64,000 nucleotides of DNA from Sitta carolinensis. Lineage: Eukaryota; Chordata; Aves; Passeriformes; Sittidae. Positions 51,167-64,000 of this stretch are shown here, one piece after another (position 1 is the stretch's first letter; each line of letters starts with the position of its first letter). The notes under the pieces are model-generated. The model saw nothing but the letters and a program-made list of their open reading frames with translations. It searched no databases and had not been told where the DNA came from. The translations under genes and the position numbers were made by a program. Location: assembly GCA_032173965.1 (NCBI GenBank), contig JAVUNC010000006.1, positions 35,869,870 to 35,933,869 on the forward strand, read 5' to 3'.

Positions 51167-54100
51167 TCAGGAAACTTATAGAGGCATGCAGGTGAAAAAG
51201 ATACCATTAATTTTGCTTGGACTGACATATCTCTTTCCTGGTTCCTGATTTTTCAAATTTCACTTCACAGATTTTAATAACCTTTTAAAAAATTCTCTGC
51301 ATATGTGGTACAAAGAAATATAACCTTAATGCTCATTGCTCCAATACAGTTATCCTTCTTAGGCATCATCTCAAGGGCAAACTCTAATTGGTTGGGAGCA
51401 GGCGTGTGCATGAGCACTGAAGTATGTCAGTGTCTGACTGGAGTACATTTGTATTTAAGTAGATTCTATAACACTGCAAAGGTTGTTTGAAATCTTACAA
51501 TAGATTTTCCTACGAGTTATTGCAATCACCTAAACATGTTATAATTTGACTTATACTGGGAAACACCCTTTTTCAAAGTTGCATAGTATTCCAATCCATA
51601 TCCATGTATAGGGCAGTAAACAGATTTTTTATTCTACTGCATTCATTAGAGAAGAGCTCTCCCACAGATAAGCCATTCTGACAAATTTTTATTTCGTCTT
51701 ACAGGAACAAACATTTCATGACAGTTTCTAATTCTGATTCTTAAGACAAGTATAAGATATTTTACTGATTGTGGGAAAAAAATGAATTCTTTCTTTTGAA
51801 TGTAAGAATGATAGAAGCAGCTTGATAGTCATTCCCTGTGGAATTATATGAATAAGATCCTAGTTATCTGATGTCTTCAAGAAAAGATCCCTGGCATTCA
51901 TAGATCTGCAATAAGGATGAATTTGGATTTAGGATTAGAATTGTCATAAATTTACCTTAAGTTTCTTGATTCTAGATGGAATGAAACCAAGGTGGGTCAG
52001 TATCTACAAATTTCCCTTGGTTTAATGTCAAGTCCTTAAACTATCTGTGTTTTTCATAAGAGCACACACATTAGCCTGGGATTAGTAAAAAGTGTATCTG
52101 TACTTTTGCCATTTTATACTTCCTGATGCATTTTAGTCTAGAGCAAAATTCATGTTATGCTAAGGTTACGTTACAGGAATTTTGCAGTAATCTATTGAAA
52201 ATAACCAAAGTATATAAATAAATAAAACCATAGTATGGTACTTTTATAACTCTTTATTTTTCCTATGCTTTTTTCCAAGTACCATTTGAAATTTCTCACT
52301 GCATGAAAAATTGTGTCTTGGAATCTCAAGTGCAAGACAAAAATGCATTTCCAACCTCTAATTTGTCCATAACCATTGTCATTGAACAAAGACAAAGCTA
52401 GTTTTTAAACCATGCTCTATAATAACAAGAGGAATGATAATAACACATGCTGAATGCATAAGTAAAATGCCAATGACTGGAAGATTAAGGCTTTCTCTTC
52501 ACTTCATGGAACACATTTCACAGCTGGTATTTCAGCAGAAGCACACTTTGTGCAAAAACTTGTTGCCAAGGAAAATATTTCATTTTAAAACCTTTTTTTT
52601 TTTTTTTATTGGTTGTTTGTTTCAGAGTACCGAAAGGCTTTTGGAGAATATTTTGGTTTAAAGTTATAAAAAACAAACTGATTCCTTTAACAGACTTGCT
52701 AAATTAATATTTTTCTTTCCTCAAGTAAATAGATATTATTTTCTAAAAGCATGTTGTGTGTAGAGGCACATTGGGTGTAGAAGTTGAAGGACATAGAAAA
52801 GTTCAATTTCTGTTATTCATTCCCAGACTCATAAAAGTTTCCTGGACTTGGAAATCAATAACCCACTTCTTCCTCTTCCATCTTTCCTTCCATCTCTTTC
52901 CCTGATGCTCTCCTTTCCAAGTACTCTACAGTCTTGTAACTCTTATCTCCTATTTGCCAATCAAAAGTAAACGCAAATTATTCTTTAAATCTTTCTCAAG
53001 TTGAAGCTAAGTGATGCTTCAGAACAGTAGATGGGGTGAGATCTTAGAAAGCTTTCACCCAAATTAACATTTAGCCAGTGCTCCAACATAGCAGCTCCAG
53101 ATTTCAGAGTACCAGCTCTTGGACCTACAGAGGCCAGGGTTAGAACTTTATTTTCTACAGGGTCAGTATTTAATCTTGAGTTTATGGCCAAATAGGAAAT
53201 ATACCAAAACTGTTTTTCTCAATACATGCAGAGAATTTCTCAAGCTTTTTTGGTAGAAAAATCAAAATAGTGTTTTTCTATGAACTCCTTCATTTAGGGT
53301 ATGTTATTCATTTTGAGGAATGTGAAAAATTAGTTTCTACAAGTATTTATTCACAGGCTGGTTTTTGCCTAGTTAAGAGTTCTTTGCAAGCCACGCATAT
53401 AAACTCAAGATGAGACATAATAGTAGCAGGAACTTGCTATAGTTCTCCCTGTTTCCCTTTGTGGTCCACCATGAATAATTTTCTAGCTGATGTAAGACAC
53501 ATTGCTGGACTTGAGAGGGACATTCAGTGCTTCACTGCTGCAGTTTTGACCAGAAGACCTTTTATGCAGCTTCCAAAAAGTCCTTTAGTCACAGAAAAGT
53601 GAGTAACTGACAAACCACAGGTAGTATTACAAAGTTGCTCTTGTTGACAATGTCAGTTTTAATAATTTTTTCTATTCCCTTTAGATGCATGCAATGTGAG
53701 ATGGTCTCTCAGGCAACACAGTACCAGCAACATCCAAGGTACTAGTTTAGAGGCAATTGCTTTAAAAAAACGCCTCTGGGAATTCCTGAAATTATATTCA
53801 TAAATTGATCAACTCTATCATTTAGAAGTTTCCAAATGAAGCGAGAGTTAATGTGATTGTAAAGGACAAGTACATGAGTTATTATCTGAAGAACAAAAGA
53901 TACAACTCATGGGAATGAAAAGCCTGGTACAAGGAGATTAGACTTGAGCTAAATGCTGAGACAAAAAAAAAAAAAGGAAAAAAATGCTCCAAACCCACTC
54001 TGAGATGCATAAAACACTGACCAAGAATATAACACTAAAAATGGTTTGGATTATTACCTCTGATAAGTCAAGCTAGTCTTCATGTTTATGAGCCTCAAGT

Positions 54101-56279
54101 TTGTACAGCTTCCATAAAAAATACTGAATAAACTTTACAAGCATATTAGTTTACTATTATTATTGCAGTGTTTCTAAAATGCAGTCTACTGTTGTTTTTA
54201 TTACACTTTTAGATCAGGAAAAGTGAAAAGTTTTCTCTTCTTTTTTTTATTTGCAGCACCCAGCCTAGTAAGAGATAAACTACTACAGACTCCCAATCTT
54301 CAGATATGTATTAATATATTATAATTAATAACTATACTGATAAAAACGGTGTTCATGAAGCTAAGGCCTGAATACCAGCACTATTGTGCAGAGAGAGGTC
54401 ACTCAGAGTTCTCAATAGCCCCTTTCACTGCACCTTAATCCGTACTTAATCCCCTGGCTATTATGGGCCCACAGTTTTCACACATTGCTTTGCCAACATA
54501 CATCAATCCTGGTCTGTGAAGTATCCCCTGTTATTCCTGTTCCACATCTTTCTTTAGGAGAAAAATATATGTCATTCTTAATGGTACAGTGAAATCTGTA
54601 ATGTGGATAAACTGCACCCAGGGGATCAGATTGAAGCCATTAAAATTATTTTCACTATGGGTCCTAATGCAGAATTGGAAGACTAATCTCCAGAGATAAA
54701 GGGCATCTAGCTGATTTACCACTTCAGTCCCCACTTTTAGCTTTGATTTTATTATTTGTTTGCTCTGTAACTTTCATCTATATTCTAGACCCCTGAGAAT
54801 TAAGAAGATCTTGGCAACATAACTGTATCAAACATGCTGTGTCTGACTGATAGCTCTGAAGTGGTTCAGAGCATACCTTCATTATCCAAACTGGAACTAG
54901 CTGACTTTTTGTAGCTCAGATTATATTGATACAAAATACACTATTATAAAGTAGGAATGCAGCATTTAAAAAACTTGTGGAAGGGACACGATGCTTACTA
55001 GCTTTGTATTGATTTCTCCAAGCAGGAATTATGATCAAAAACTAATTTCAAGCTGGGTTAAGTTTCTCTAAGATTGAATAAAACATTCTATTAGTTCAAT
55101 TACTACACACCAAAGAGTGAGATAGCATTCAAAGAATAGCACCTTGTTCAGAGAGATTTCTAGATCACTGAGATTCTCTTAAGAACAGTTTCTAGGATTT
55201 ACAATATGCATTCAAAAAACCCTCAAAGCTTGGTGCATCACTTTAAAATTATTCCTTTTCTCCTTATAGTTAGTAACTTTGATTTTCGTTTCTTCTTGTC
55301 AGTGGAATAGTTGAAAGAATACAGATATTACATGCTTTTCTTTGTATGTCTGTATGGTTTCTTCTACATAGAAATAAAGAGATTTTAAATATTTGGAATA
55401 TCTAAATTAGAGAGGTAATTAAAAGAAAAAAAGTGTAATTTTTCTTATGGTTGAAATCTGGCAATGAATTCAATGACTTCACTACATCCTAAAGGGATAC
55501 TGAGTGTGAAGAACAACACTTCTGGAGACAGGTTTTGAAACATTCCATAAATCATGGTCTCCTGAAACAGTGGATGTAAACTGTTTTGATGGTTCACTGA
55601 AAAGTCTTTCAGTGGCCATTTGGTATAAAAAATGCTATTTTCCTCCCTTTCTATTTGTCTTGGATGAAACATGTAAGGACTGAGACATTGATTAGCAATT
55701 TGGGAGAACTCGCAAGAAGAAAGTAAAAAAGAGAAAATATACAGCAAAGGAACTGCAGTTTCTAAGACACTTCAAGAGACAAGCTATGATCCATTTGTCT
55801 TTGTCATTTTTCCGTCAGTTATTTTCAGCTATCTCAATAGCATGATCTTATTGTCAACAAATATCAGTACCTAAAGTATTGCATGTGTTTATGAGCACAA
55901 ACCCCTGTAACGATTAGAAGAGTTATTTTTGGTACAGGAATGTTTGGATAAATTCTATAATTTTGTGCTTGTAATTGTATCACAAAATATGCACTGAATG
56001 TAAAATATTTCTTCAATAAATTTCTCCTTTGGACTAAATCAATTTATTCTTCTGAAGCATAGGTATCATACCCAGAGTTTTGATTCTTACTGTAAACAAG
56101 GTTACTGCTAGTCAGAACATGCCAATCTTTTATCAATAGCATTTACATTCCAAAGGCTGCAACAAGTCACAGCTCTTTTCCAGTCTTTGAATCAATTAAA
56201 GTTGCAACAACAGAAAGATAATTATATACATCTAAAATCCTAAAAATACTCATGCTATTAACTATGCTTAAGGTCTTGT
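51167..56279. other. AT-rich non-coding stretch
   Basis: About 5 kb without a recognised gene or transposable element. T run near 52591-52607, CT-rich patch at 52860-52920, A run at 53963-53974. Open frames are short and without recognisable motifs. Confidence 0.5.
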
Positions 56280-56617
56280 TCCCTACAGTTTCCTGCAGAG
56301 GGGAGGTGGAGAGGGAGGTGCTCATTAACTCTCTGGGATCCAGTGATGAGATGTATGGGAATTGTTTTAAGTGTCACCAGTTGAAATTCAAATTGGACTT
56401 ATGGAAGCATTCCTTTACCAAGAGGGTGGTCAAACCCTGCAGCAGGATTCCTAGAGAGGTGACAAGCCTGTCAGAGTTTAAGACACATGGGGATGATGCC
56501 CTTAACAACACTTATAACTTTTGGTCACGCCTTAATTAGTCAGGCAGTTTGATTAGATGATGGTTACAAGTCCCTTTCAAATGAAATAGTCTAGTCTAGT
56601 CAATTCTAGTCAAGTCT
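56280..56617 (+). mobile_element. CR1 LINE 3' end with TCTAG-type tail
   Basis: The + strand reads as the last part of CR1 ORF2 and its 3' end: 'gggaggtggagagggaggtgctcattaactc', 'tccagtgatgagatgtatggga', 'ttggacttatggaagcattcctttacc', and then a translated block FTKRVVKPCSRIPREVTSLS, the usual end of CR1 ORF2. It ends with 'agtcaggcagtttgattagatgatggttacaagtccctttcaaatgaaatagtctagtctagtcaattctagtc'. The repeated TCTAG/ATTCTAG units at 56589-56617 are the short tandem tail with which CR1 elements finish in place of poly-A. It is 5'-truncated at about 56280. The tail and the 'tcaggcag...gatgatggt' block point to a CR1 subfamily common in songbirds. Confidence 0.92.
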
Positions 56618-58484
56618 TTTCTATAGATCTGTTGGAAGTGTTCACAATTAATCCATATTTCTTTAAGTATTAAAAAATGTTAATGTGAATGAAATTCTTT
56701 ATGTGTATTATTGACTGAAGCCCTCTAGTTTACTTATGTACATAAAAGTTACAGACTCAAGAAGAGTCAAAGCAGGTTTTTTCACCTGTCAGACAACTCA
56801 TGCTCTCTTTCCTAGGGACATAAGATGCATCTTCAGTTGGAAAATGGCTGGTTTTTTTGCTGCGATTTTTAAAGGAAACTTAATGGATGAAAACTGAACA
56901 AGAGAAATAAAAATACTTAAAAAACCCATGCCAAATAACCTAAACACATCCCCAGCTAATAAAAACACAAAAAAAGCTTCACCCCATAACAAGCCAAGAA
57001 ACCAAATTTCAGTTTATAAAAATCACTGTGATGGGATAAAGGTAATGAGCAAGGTAACTGTGAAGTTGTTATCACAGCTCCTTGTGCTATTTCAAGTCTA
57101 CTTTCCGTACAATTGTTGCTACTGAGCTGATCCATGGGAAAAGTGAAAACAGGCCAGAAGAGACCACTGCAGAGTCTAATGGGATTACCCCTCCACTCAG
57201 TCTGCAGGTCTACATTGATATTCCTTGACACAGACCCTTGTGCACTGTTTACTGAACTGAAAGTAGCATTTCTCTGAGGACCTAGAAATTTTTGGAGGGA
57301 CTGAAATGAATATATTTAAGATACTAATTGGGAGTTGTTTGTAGACACAAAAGATAGGAAAGAATACTGAGAACAAATCCCTCCCCAAGCCATCTGTAGG
57401 TAATGTACTGTCTTATGATTACATGTAAAAGACACTATGAAATAATTATCTGCTTTTATGAGAATTCAATTCACTGACCTTGGTTGTCCTTGTGAGTCTA
57501 TATTTGGTGTCTGTCTTTTTGCTCACAAAAGGGCGTTCCTGTCTTTGGCCCTTGTCTGAGACTGAAACTCAGTTTATCTTCATTACATAATCGTCTAACC
57601 TTAAAATTTGATTTTTTTCTTTTTTTTCTCTCTTTTACTTCTTTTTTAAAATTTGTGACTTAAAACATGTTTTATAACAATTCCATGTTTTTCACACAAG
57701 ATTTTCATGGGTTTTATATCAAATTAAATTTTAATTTTATTTGAGTCAAATCTAAACTCAGCATAAGGAGATTCAAAATCCATCAAGATATTTCTTCATC
57801 CCTTATTTAACACTGGATATTATAATAATAGGTGAGCAATTTGGCAAGTCTAGAAATTCTGTTGTACAACTGTGCATTTTGACCAAGTCTGAGACACAAA
57901 AGTAATATGATATGACAAAAGGGTTTCACATAATAACTTTGCTATGTCATGTTGGTAGCACAGTAGCAGCTAAGTAAATACGGATGCTTAATGGAGTATA
58001 CTGCTAGAGCATTTTATATCAAATTAATGGCCCTATTTATAACTTGCATTAAATTTTCCATCATCTTGTCTTAAGACCAGAGGCTATTTTTTTAAGTTGA
58101 TATGAAGTATTCTTTTTTTCACCTTCCTCTCTCAGTACCAAGATTAAGCACCACATTCTGAGCTGGCATAAATTGCTATCTCTCTTAAGAAGGCAATGAA
58201 GCAATTCAAATTTACACTAACTGAAGATTTGTCCAAATAATATGAAGATCCTGATCTCTAAAGGGAAGTGGGTACAGTTTCTCTGACTACAGCTATAGTT
58301 GGGAGTGTGAGAACATTTTAGGATTTAGGAAAAGGTGACTTATTTGTACAACTAATTTCTCTAATTGAGAAATTTTATTTCCTTATTAGGGAAAGCAATT
58401 CCTGTTGGATCTTACACAGGTTGTCAGGCTGTAAAAGATAGGATACAAGTAATTATAAATAAGCCTCTTTTGTATATTGATAGT

Positions 58485-58574
58485 AAAAAGGAAAAGAAAG
58501 CAAAACAAAAAAAAAAAATGACCAGACCAAAAAAAAAACCACAAAAAGAACCACACAAAACCCAAAAAAACCAC
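58485..58574. repeat. A-rich AAAAC/AACC low-complexity tract
   Basis: About 90 bases of A runs separated by C, CC or G. The 99-codon + frame across it (58365-58664) is Lys-rich only because of this tract. Confidence 0.85.
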
Positions 58575-59744
58575 CATACAGAAATCCTCAGTTTTAAGCT
58601 CAAAAAAAGTGTCTACTTGTATGCAGTATTCACATTATGTATCAACGTAAATAGCCATGCCTAGGACAAATACAATTTAATCATTCATTATATCATACTA
58701 TGACATTACTATACAAAGTTCTGCATAGTTCTGAACTGCAAAGTTCTAGGCATCAGCACTGGAAATACAATGTACTGTTAGTGATCAACTCTATTTCTTA
58801 AGTAATAAAAAAAGGCATATGAGAGCAGTTCTGGACTCTTATTTGACTTCTTTACTAAATAATCAGAATGGGTTTATAAGCCCTGAATGAAGACATGAAA
58901 TCCCAGAGTCATTTGTCTACAACCTAACAATGTGACCTTTACATAAACTTGAAGTCCTGACAGTCACAATGACTGCAGATCAGTTTATGGCATTGCTGTG
59001 CTGTAGTAGCAGATGTTAGCAATTGTACTTGTCCCACCACCTCTCTAATGATGTGCAAATGTCTTGAGGGAAAAACGAAAAGCCAACTTAATTTAAGGAT
59101 CAAAAAAGTGTTTGTTTGAACAAATTAAAGGATAGACAAAGCAGACAGTATGAAATCTCTAAATAAGGCAAACCTTTAGGGATGAATTAGTTTGACTATA
59201 TCTTTCATTAAGCTTACAGAAAAATAGAGCTACCGAAAGTACATAATAATATGAATGAGTGTATCTCTTCATGTTTTGCTGTTTCATCTCAGTCAATATT
59301 AACTTAATGTTAACTCAACATAAATCTAGCTATTCCTAAACGTGTTTCAGATTCACTTCCCTGCAATGAAAGATGTTTTCATTTTCTGCTTCACATAGCA
59401 CAAAGTAATGTATTTGCATCATACCTTCCTCATTTCACCTCACCTTCCAACACTGTTTCCAGTGATACACAGCCCATAATTGTACTCATGGGACAGAAGG
59501 AAAGGAAAATACATCAAGTTAACAGCAATTTTGTTACTGACCTTTAAGAAATTAAAGAAATGAGGGCAAAAGTTAAAAGAAGATCGTCTTAAAATAATTT
59601 CAGTATTATTTTTCTGAATTTAATATTTTTTAATTTATTTCAACAGGAAATAATTTGCTGTATAGTGAAGTAAAATATCTATTTATAGAGTTATATTTTA
59701 AAATAATTTAAATTTAGTGGTTTTAGTTTCATATTTCATTCCCT

Positions 59745-59754
59745 CCCCCCCCCC
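59745..59754. repeat. C10 homopolymer
   Basis: Ten consecutive C residues within CCCTCCCCCCCCCCTTTCCCC, on a purine/pyrimidine-biased background. Listed as a simple repeat and a possible length-error site. Confidence 0.85.
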
Positions 59755-60377
59755 TTTCCCCATTACTTCCCTTTACTATGCTAAATTAGGACTGTTTTGA
59801 AAGCAGATAAGTCAACACATCCTCATATTTTGATCTCTCATCAAGGTGTAACATAACATTTGCTGGTATCAATGTTAAAAATAAAAGACTTTTTAAACAC
59901 AGATGTTTCTTTTTCAGAAAGTCTTAAAAACACAGCAGAAACAAAGTCAACTAGCAAAAGAGAACACTTAAAACAGACAACCTATTTTCTTAGCCTCACA
60001 AGTCCAAGAGCCCTCTTTCCTTCTCTTCATTGTAGAGCATAAACCTGCAAAGAGCAAATGCCATAAATTCCATGCAGCAGCATTTCACCTATGTGGGCTT
60101 CTGAGGACTGGAAATTCCACAAGAATCCTTCCAGTACTCAGAAATATTTCCTTCTGCAATTTCTAAGTGGGAATTTGATGTCAATTCTTTTTTTCTTTTT
60201 AATACTAAAAAGTCAAACCAATGTTTAAAAGAAGAACAGGTGTTGACATGATTTTCAAATCCAAAGACTGTTGACACATTTTCTGAGCTTGTACCTCAAA
60301 TATGAAACATCCTTCTACCAAGTGATCTACATAACTCCTTCGCACCCCCACCTCCGAGAAATGAATATACTTAAAAG

Positions 60378-60415
60378 TGTGTGTGCATACACACATGCAG
60401 ACACACGCTCACATA
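60378..60415. repeat. Alternating purine-pyrimidine (GT/CA) tract
   Basis: GTGTGTGTGCATACACACATGCAGACACACGC is nearly perfectly alternating and partly self-complementary. It is a degenerate dinucleotide repeat. Confidence 0.75.
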
Positions 60416-63400
60416 CAAATTTATGATGTTTCAATCATCATTCTTTAAGTCTCTTTTAGCTGTTGTGTTCTAGGTAGAAAAATCTATGAAACAGTAGCCT
60501 AGCTAGGCCCCTCTGGACACTGAATTAACATCAGGCCACCAAGTAAAAACTTCATCTCCTCTGTTTCACTTCCACATCTCTACAATAACTGAATCACTTC
60601 TTCAAAAAGTCTTTTATATTAAATACATTTAATACATGAAAGCAAAGATTTTGAATAACTTAACGTGCCCCAGAAAATAATGCTGGCAATGGAATAGCCT
60701 CCTGGAACAGTAGACACTGACAGAAAATGCCACACTAGGAAGTGGACTTCACTGTCTGCTACAGGGAAAAAGTCCATAATGCCATTGTCATTCTAACCAG
60801 GGAAAGGGAAAATAGTAAAATAGGACTATTTCCTGACATATTATTGGCTTAAGAAAAGCAGACTTAACCATAGTATAATATAACATCACAAGCAAAGCAC
60901 ACTAATCAGTCCAGCTAACATTTTTCATTACTAGTAGATTCACAGAAGTCTCTTATCTATGGACTGACTGGGATTCTTGAAATACCTACCGCACAGTGTT
61001 TAAGACTCAGGGTAAACATTTCTTGCACTTTAGCTCATTTACACAAACAGCCTTCTCCAATAATAATAAGTCACCAAGGACATCGGTTTCTTCTTTCAGT
61101 GGCAAAACAGGGTCCTCCTTCCAGTAACACATAATTCAGTACAATTATAAAGCTGATCCAGGGTATTTGATTTTTTACCTGCGCCAAACTTAAACAGATC
61201 ATTTATAAAGCAAGCCTGTGGTTATAAGAAAGGACACCACATTCTCCTTTGTCTTTACATTGGACATTTGGGTGTTGTACTGAGTTCATGAAGAGCCCAG
61301 CATTTCCTCACAATGTTGACTGTGTGTGTCAAGGTATTAAACCACTACAATGCGTAAATATGACTGAACATGCGATTTGACTCTTTGACGACATGTTAAG
61401 CAGGACTGGTCAGAAAATAAAGTTTCCTATGACTAGTTACTATTGAAACACCAGACATATCACTAAGACAAAAAGGCTCCACAGCTGCATGGAAGGCTGT
61501 TGTTTTTGATGGGTATTTAACTTTCTTCATATTCAAGTGCAACAAATTACTCAAAGTCCATATTCTCATCAGACTGATCTAAACTCAGCAATTTAGACTT
61601 GTGGATACTGATATGTAAAAAGAAAAAAAAATCCTCTTTTGGCTCAAGGTGTTCATCTGCCATCTGAAACAGCTTCCCCAGTCTCATCCATTATGTAAAT
61701 GAGATGTAGTATTCATTATGTTTCATCTACTGATACTAATACATTAATGTAAATCTTACAGCTTAAACCCCGAGAAGGAATTGGCTTCACATTGCTCACT
61801 GGCTTGAGATCATATCCCATTACTTTTAATGGCCCTGTGGCATTTAAGGTCACTTGATTTTTAATAAAGCAGATTTCTGTGATGTCAGTAAAATGGTAGC
61901 TACCCTTACATTTTTTTATCTTCCTTTTATCTTCCCAAAAGGTTATAGCATTTTCAGACTATTGCATATCTTATTTATTCTACAAAACTAGTTTCTTCAT
62001 TTACCTTCATGTCTTTTTACTCTTTCAGAATAAAATAGATGAAAAGTATTTTTTTTTTTTCTATCCTTAGGCTAAAGGGGGTGAAAGTGTCAGGGAAATT
62101 GTTAACAGAATTAGTAAGGAGATATAGACTGGAGATGAAAACCAGTTCTGTTCAATGTTTCATTTGTCTTTGATTTTTGATATGTTAAATGAGAAAAATT
62201 CAATCTGGTAATGCAATACCTGTGTAAACAGCCCTAGTCACTCAAGTGAGTAAGTTGAAATCAATGTGTAAATAAGCATTATAGCTATGTCCTTGAAAGA
62301 CATACTGTGAAAATGTTCCCATAGCAGTCAGTCATATTTATAGCTACGAAGTACTATCCACGATAGAGCCCTGACAGAATAGGACAGCACACTTTGATGG
62401 AACCAGTAAACATATTCCATTCCAGTACCGTTTACCTTTTAAATGAATACTCTCTACATGCCAGGGATTTAACACGCTTGCTCAATATTGTGAATCACTA
62501 TAGTGTAAAAGAGGAAAGAAAAGTATGAATTGCAATTAAAATCTGTCATTTAGCATGGATAATTTAAATATGATTCTTCTGTATTAAAAGACCGCTTGCC
62601 AAAATCAGGGTAGAAATTAACTTTAAATGCTATATGAGCTTTCACTGAGCTTTATGAAGAGAACTATCTGACTAGAAAATATAAGCAAATTGGTTTTTTA
62701 AGTTCCAGAAATGCATTGCAATCAGTAAAAGTAAAATAGTAGAAGATGCAGCTGCATCGAATGAGGCAAACATGTATGTTAATAATAAATAATTTCAAAA
62801 CTCTATTTTTTTCCTAGTCAGTCCTTGACTACTTAATCAAAGCCAGGGTCTCCAGCAGGACTTCTTAAATGAGAAAAGACAACCAGGTGTGATTCTAGAA
62901 ACTCTTCCTTTGAAGATGATGGGTTTAATAGAACAAAACAGTTCGTAATTCTTAGCATTACATGAGGATGCAGCATTACATGCATTTAATAAAAATACAC
63001 AAATAACTTTCAAAGTGAAGGAAATAGTGGATCTCAATTTTTCCATGTAGATGTCAGTTCATCAGATCATAAATGAGAAGATGTAATAATACACATTTTG
63101 GTATTAAGAAAGATATAACCGTATTATTTTCCTCTTTTGGATTATTCTTCCATTTTATGTATTTACCATGTTAAAATAAATCATAATTTTTTGCCTAAAA
63201 ATTGAATTGGGAGAAAAATACTTTTTACATTCTCCCTGTTATTATAAAACAATATTAGCAGAAATTAATTTTCATTTTTAGTTCAAAGTAAAAATGACAA
63301 TGATAGATAGAAATTATTTTTCTGAAGGAATTATCTCTTTTCACATCCTAAAAGAGCAAATTCTCCTCACTGATATCAGGAACTGTAAACAGACTACATT

Positions 63401-64000
63401 ATACTATTCTGTAGGACTACCTTTCACATGCTCTACAGCTGACTTAAGGATGATTTAATAGACATTTTTTTGCATATTCAGCACAACCATATTTTTTACA
63501 CCATGTTTTAGTTTAGCTGGGAGAGGGAGATTTTAGCAAATGGTATTTTTTCTTGTTTGGTAAAGATATGTTTTCTTGAATTTTAGATCTGCTATTCTTT
63601 ACCTGCTTTTCCACATTTTTGCTGCACTTTTTTTCATGCTTTCTGAATTCAGTCACGGGGGTGGCATTTTTCTTCATGGCTAAACTGACAAATACAATAT
63701 TGTTCATTACTCCACATAGCCTATTTGAAGATTGTTTGGTGATAGTATATGAAGTGCACTTGCTACCTTCAGCAATACCTAATTACAAACACAGTTCTCC
63801 AGCCAAGAGCTGGAGACTTTTGAACAAATTATGATATAACATTGTTATCAAATGAGCATGTGAAATTTAAAGCAGAATTGGATTCAGAGTTTTGCAAGGG
63901 AAAAATAATGCTGTTTTATTGCTTCTGCTTACTATGTTGTTATTCACTAATGCTAAATGGAAGACATGAAAAGTCACCAGTACCAATTAACTGTTTAATT

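Larger units (their letters stand above)
56618..64000. other. AT-rich non-coding stretch to the window end
   Basis: More than 7 kb with no recognised gene, RNA or transposable element. It contains an A/AAC-rich tract at 58485, a C10 run at 59745 and CA/TG alternation at 60378. Sequence around 58010-58100 and 61745-61900 is less repetitive and is offered in the findings as a weak candidate for conserved non-coding DNA. Confidence 0.5.

Overview
This window looks like non-coding DNA from a bird genome, probably a passerine. The basis is repeat content: several CR1-type LINE fragments (the dominant avian retroposon) and LTRs of avian ERVL-like and ERVK-like type. There is no dense array of open frames and no operon-like layout. 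The sequence is visibly AT-rich throughout, except for one CpG-rich LTR near 39.25-39.65 kb. The longest open frames (about 100-160 codons) fall in repeats or low-complexity DNA. I recognise no host protein-coding exon, tRNA, rRNA or other RNA gene. The window is therefore best read as intergenic or deep intronic sequence, and I cannot name the neighbouring gene.

Layout: 1-19.8 kb is AT-rich unique sequence with a few simple repeats. A short CR1 piece lies at 19.83-19.99 kb (+) and a 186-bp hexanucleotide satellite at 21.1-21.3 kb. A solo ERVL-like LTR is at 21.90-22.38 kb (+). A decayed ERVL-like provirus end (integrase-region relic plus the 5' part of its 3' LTR, + strand) lies at 26.75-28.25 kb. 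A run of 51 A residues is at 28.78 kb. A diverged CR1 3' half is at 31.45-32.07 kb (-). A CpG-rich solo LTR with a 6-bp near-perfect target duplication is at 39.25-39.82 kb (-). A younger-looking CR1 3' end is at 42.27-42.72 kb (-). A much older, roughly 1-kb CR1-like reverse-transcriptase region is at 45.65-46.74 kb (-). A solo LTR with a perfect 5-bp target duplication is at 49.69-50.29 kb (+), and a CR1 3' end with a TCTAG-type tail at 56.28-56.62 kb (+). The rest, to 64 kb, is unique AT-rich sequence with short low-complexity tracts.

No genes act together here. The useful content is a record of retroelement insertions of different ages. Family names rest on recognition by eye rather than a database search; insertion boundaries are firm only where a target-site duplication is stated. 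I found no convincing undescribed biological system. The most checkable observations are three newly delimited solo LTRs, the ERVL-like relic, the old CR1 with a preserved RT motif, and a few weak candidates for conserved or exonic sequence.
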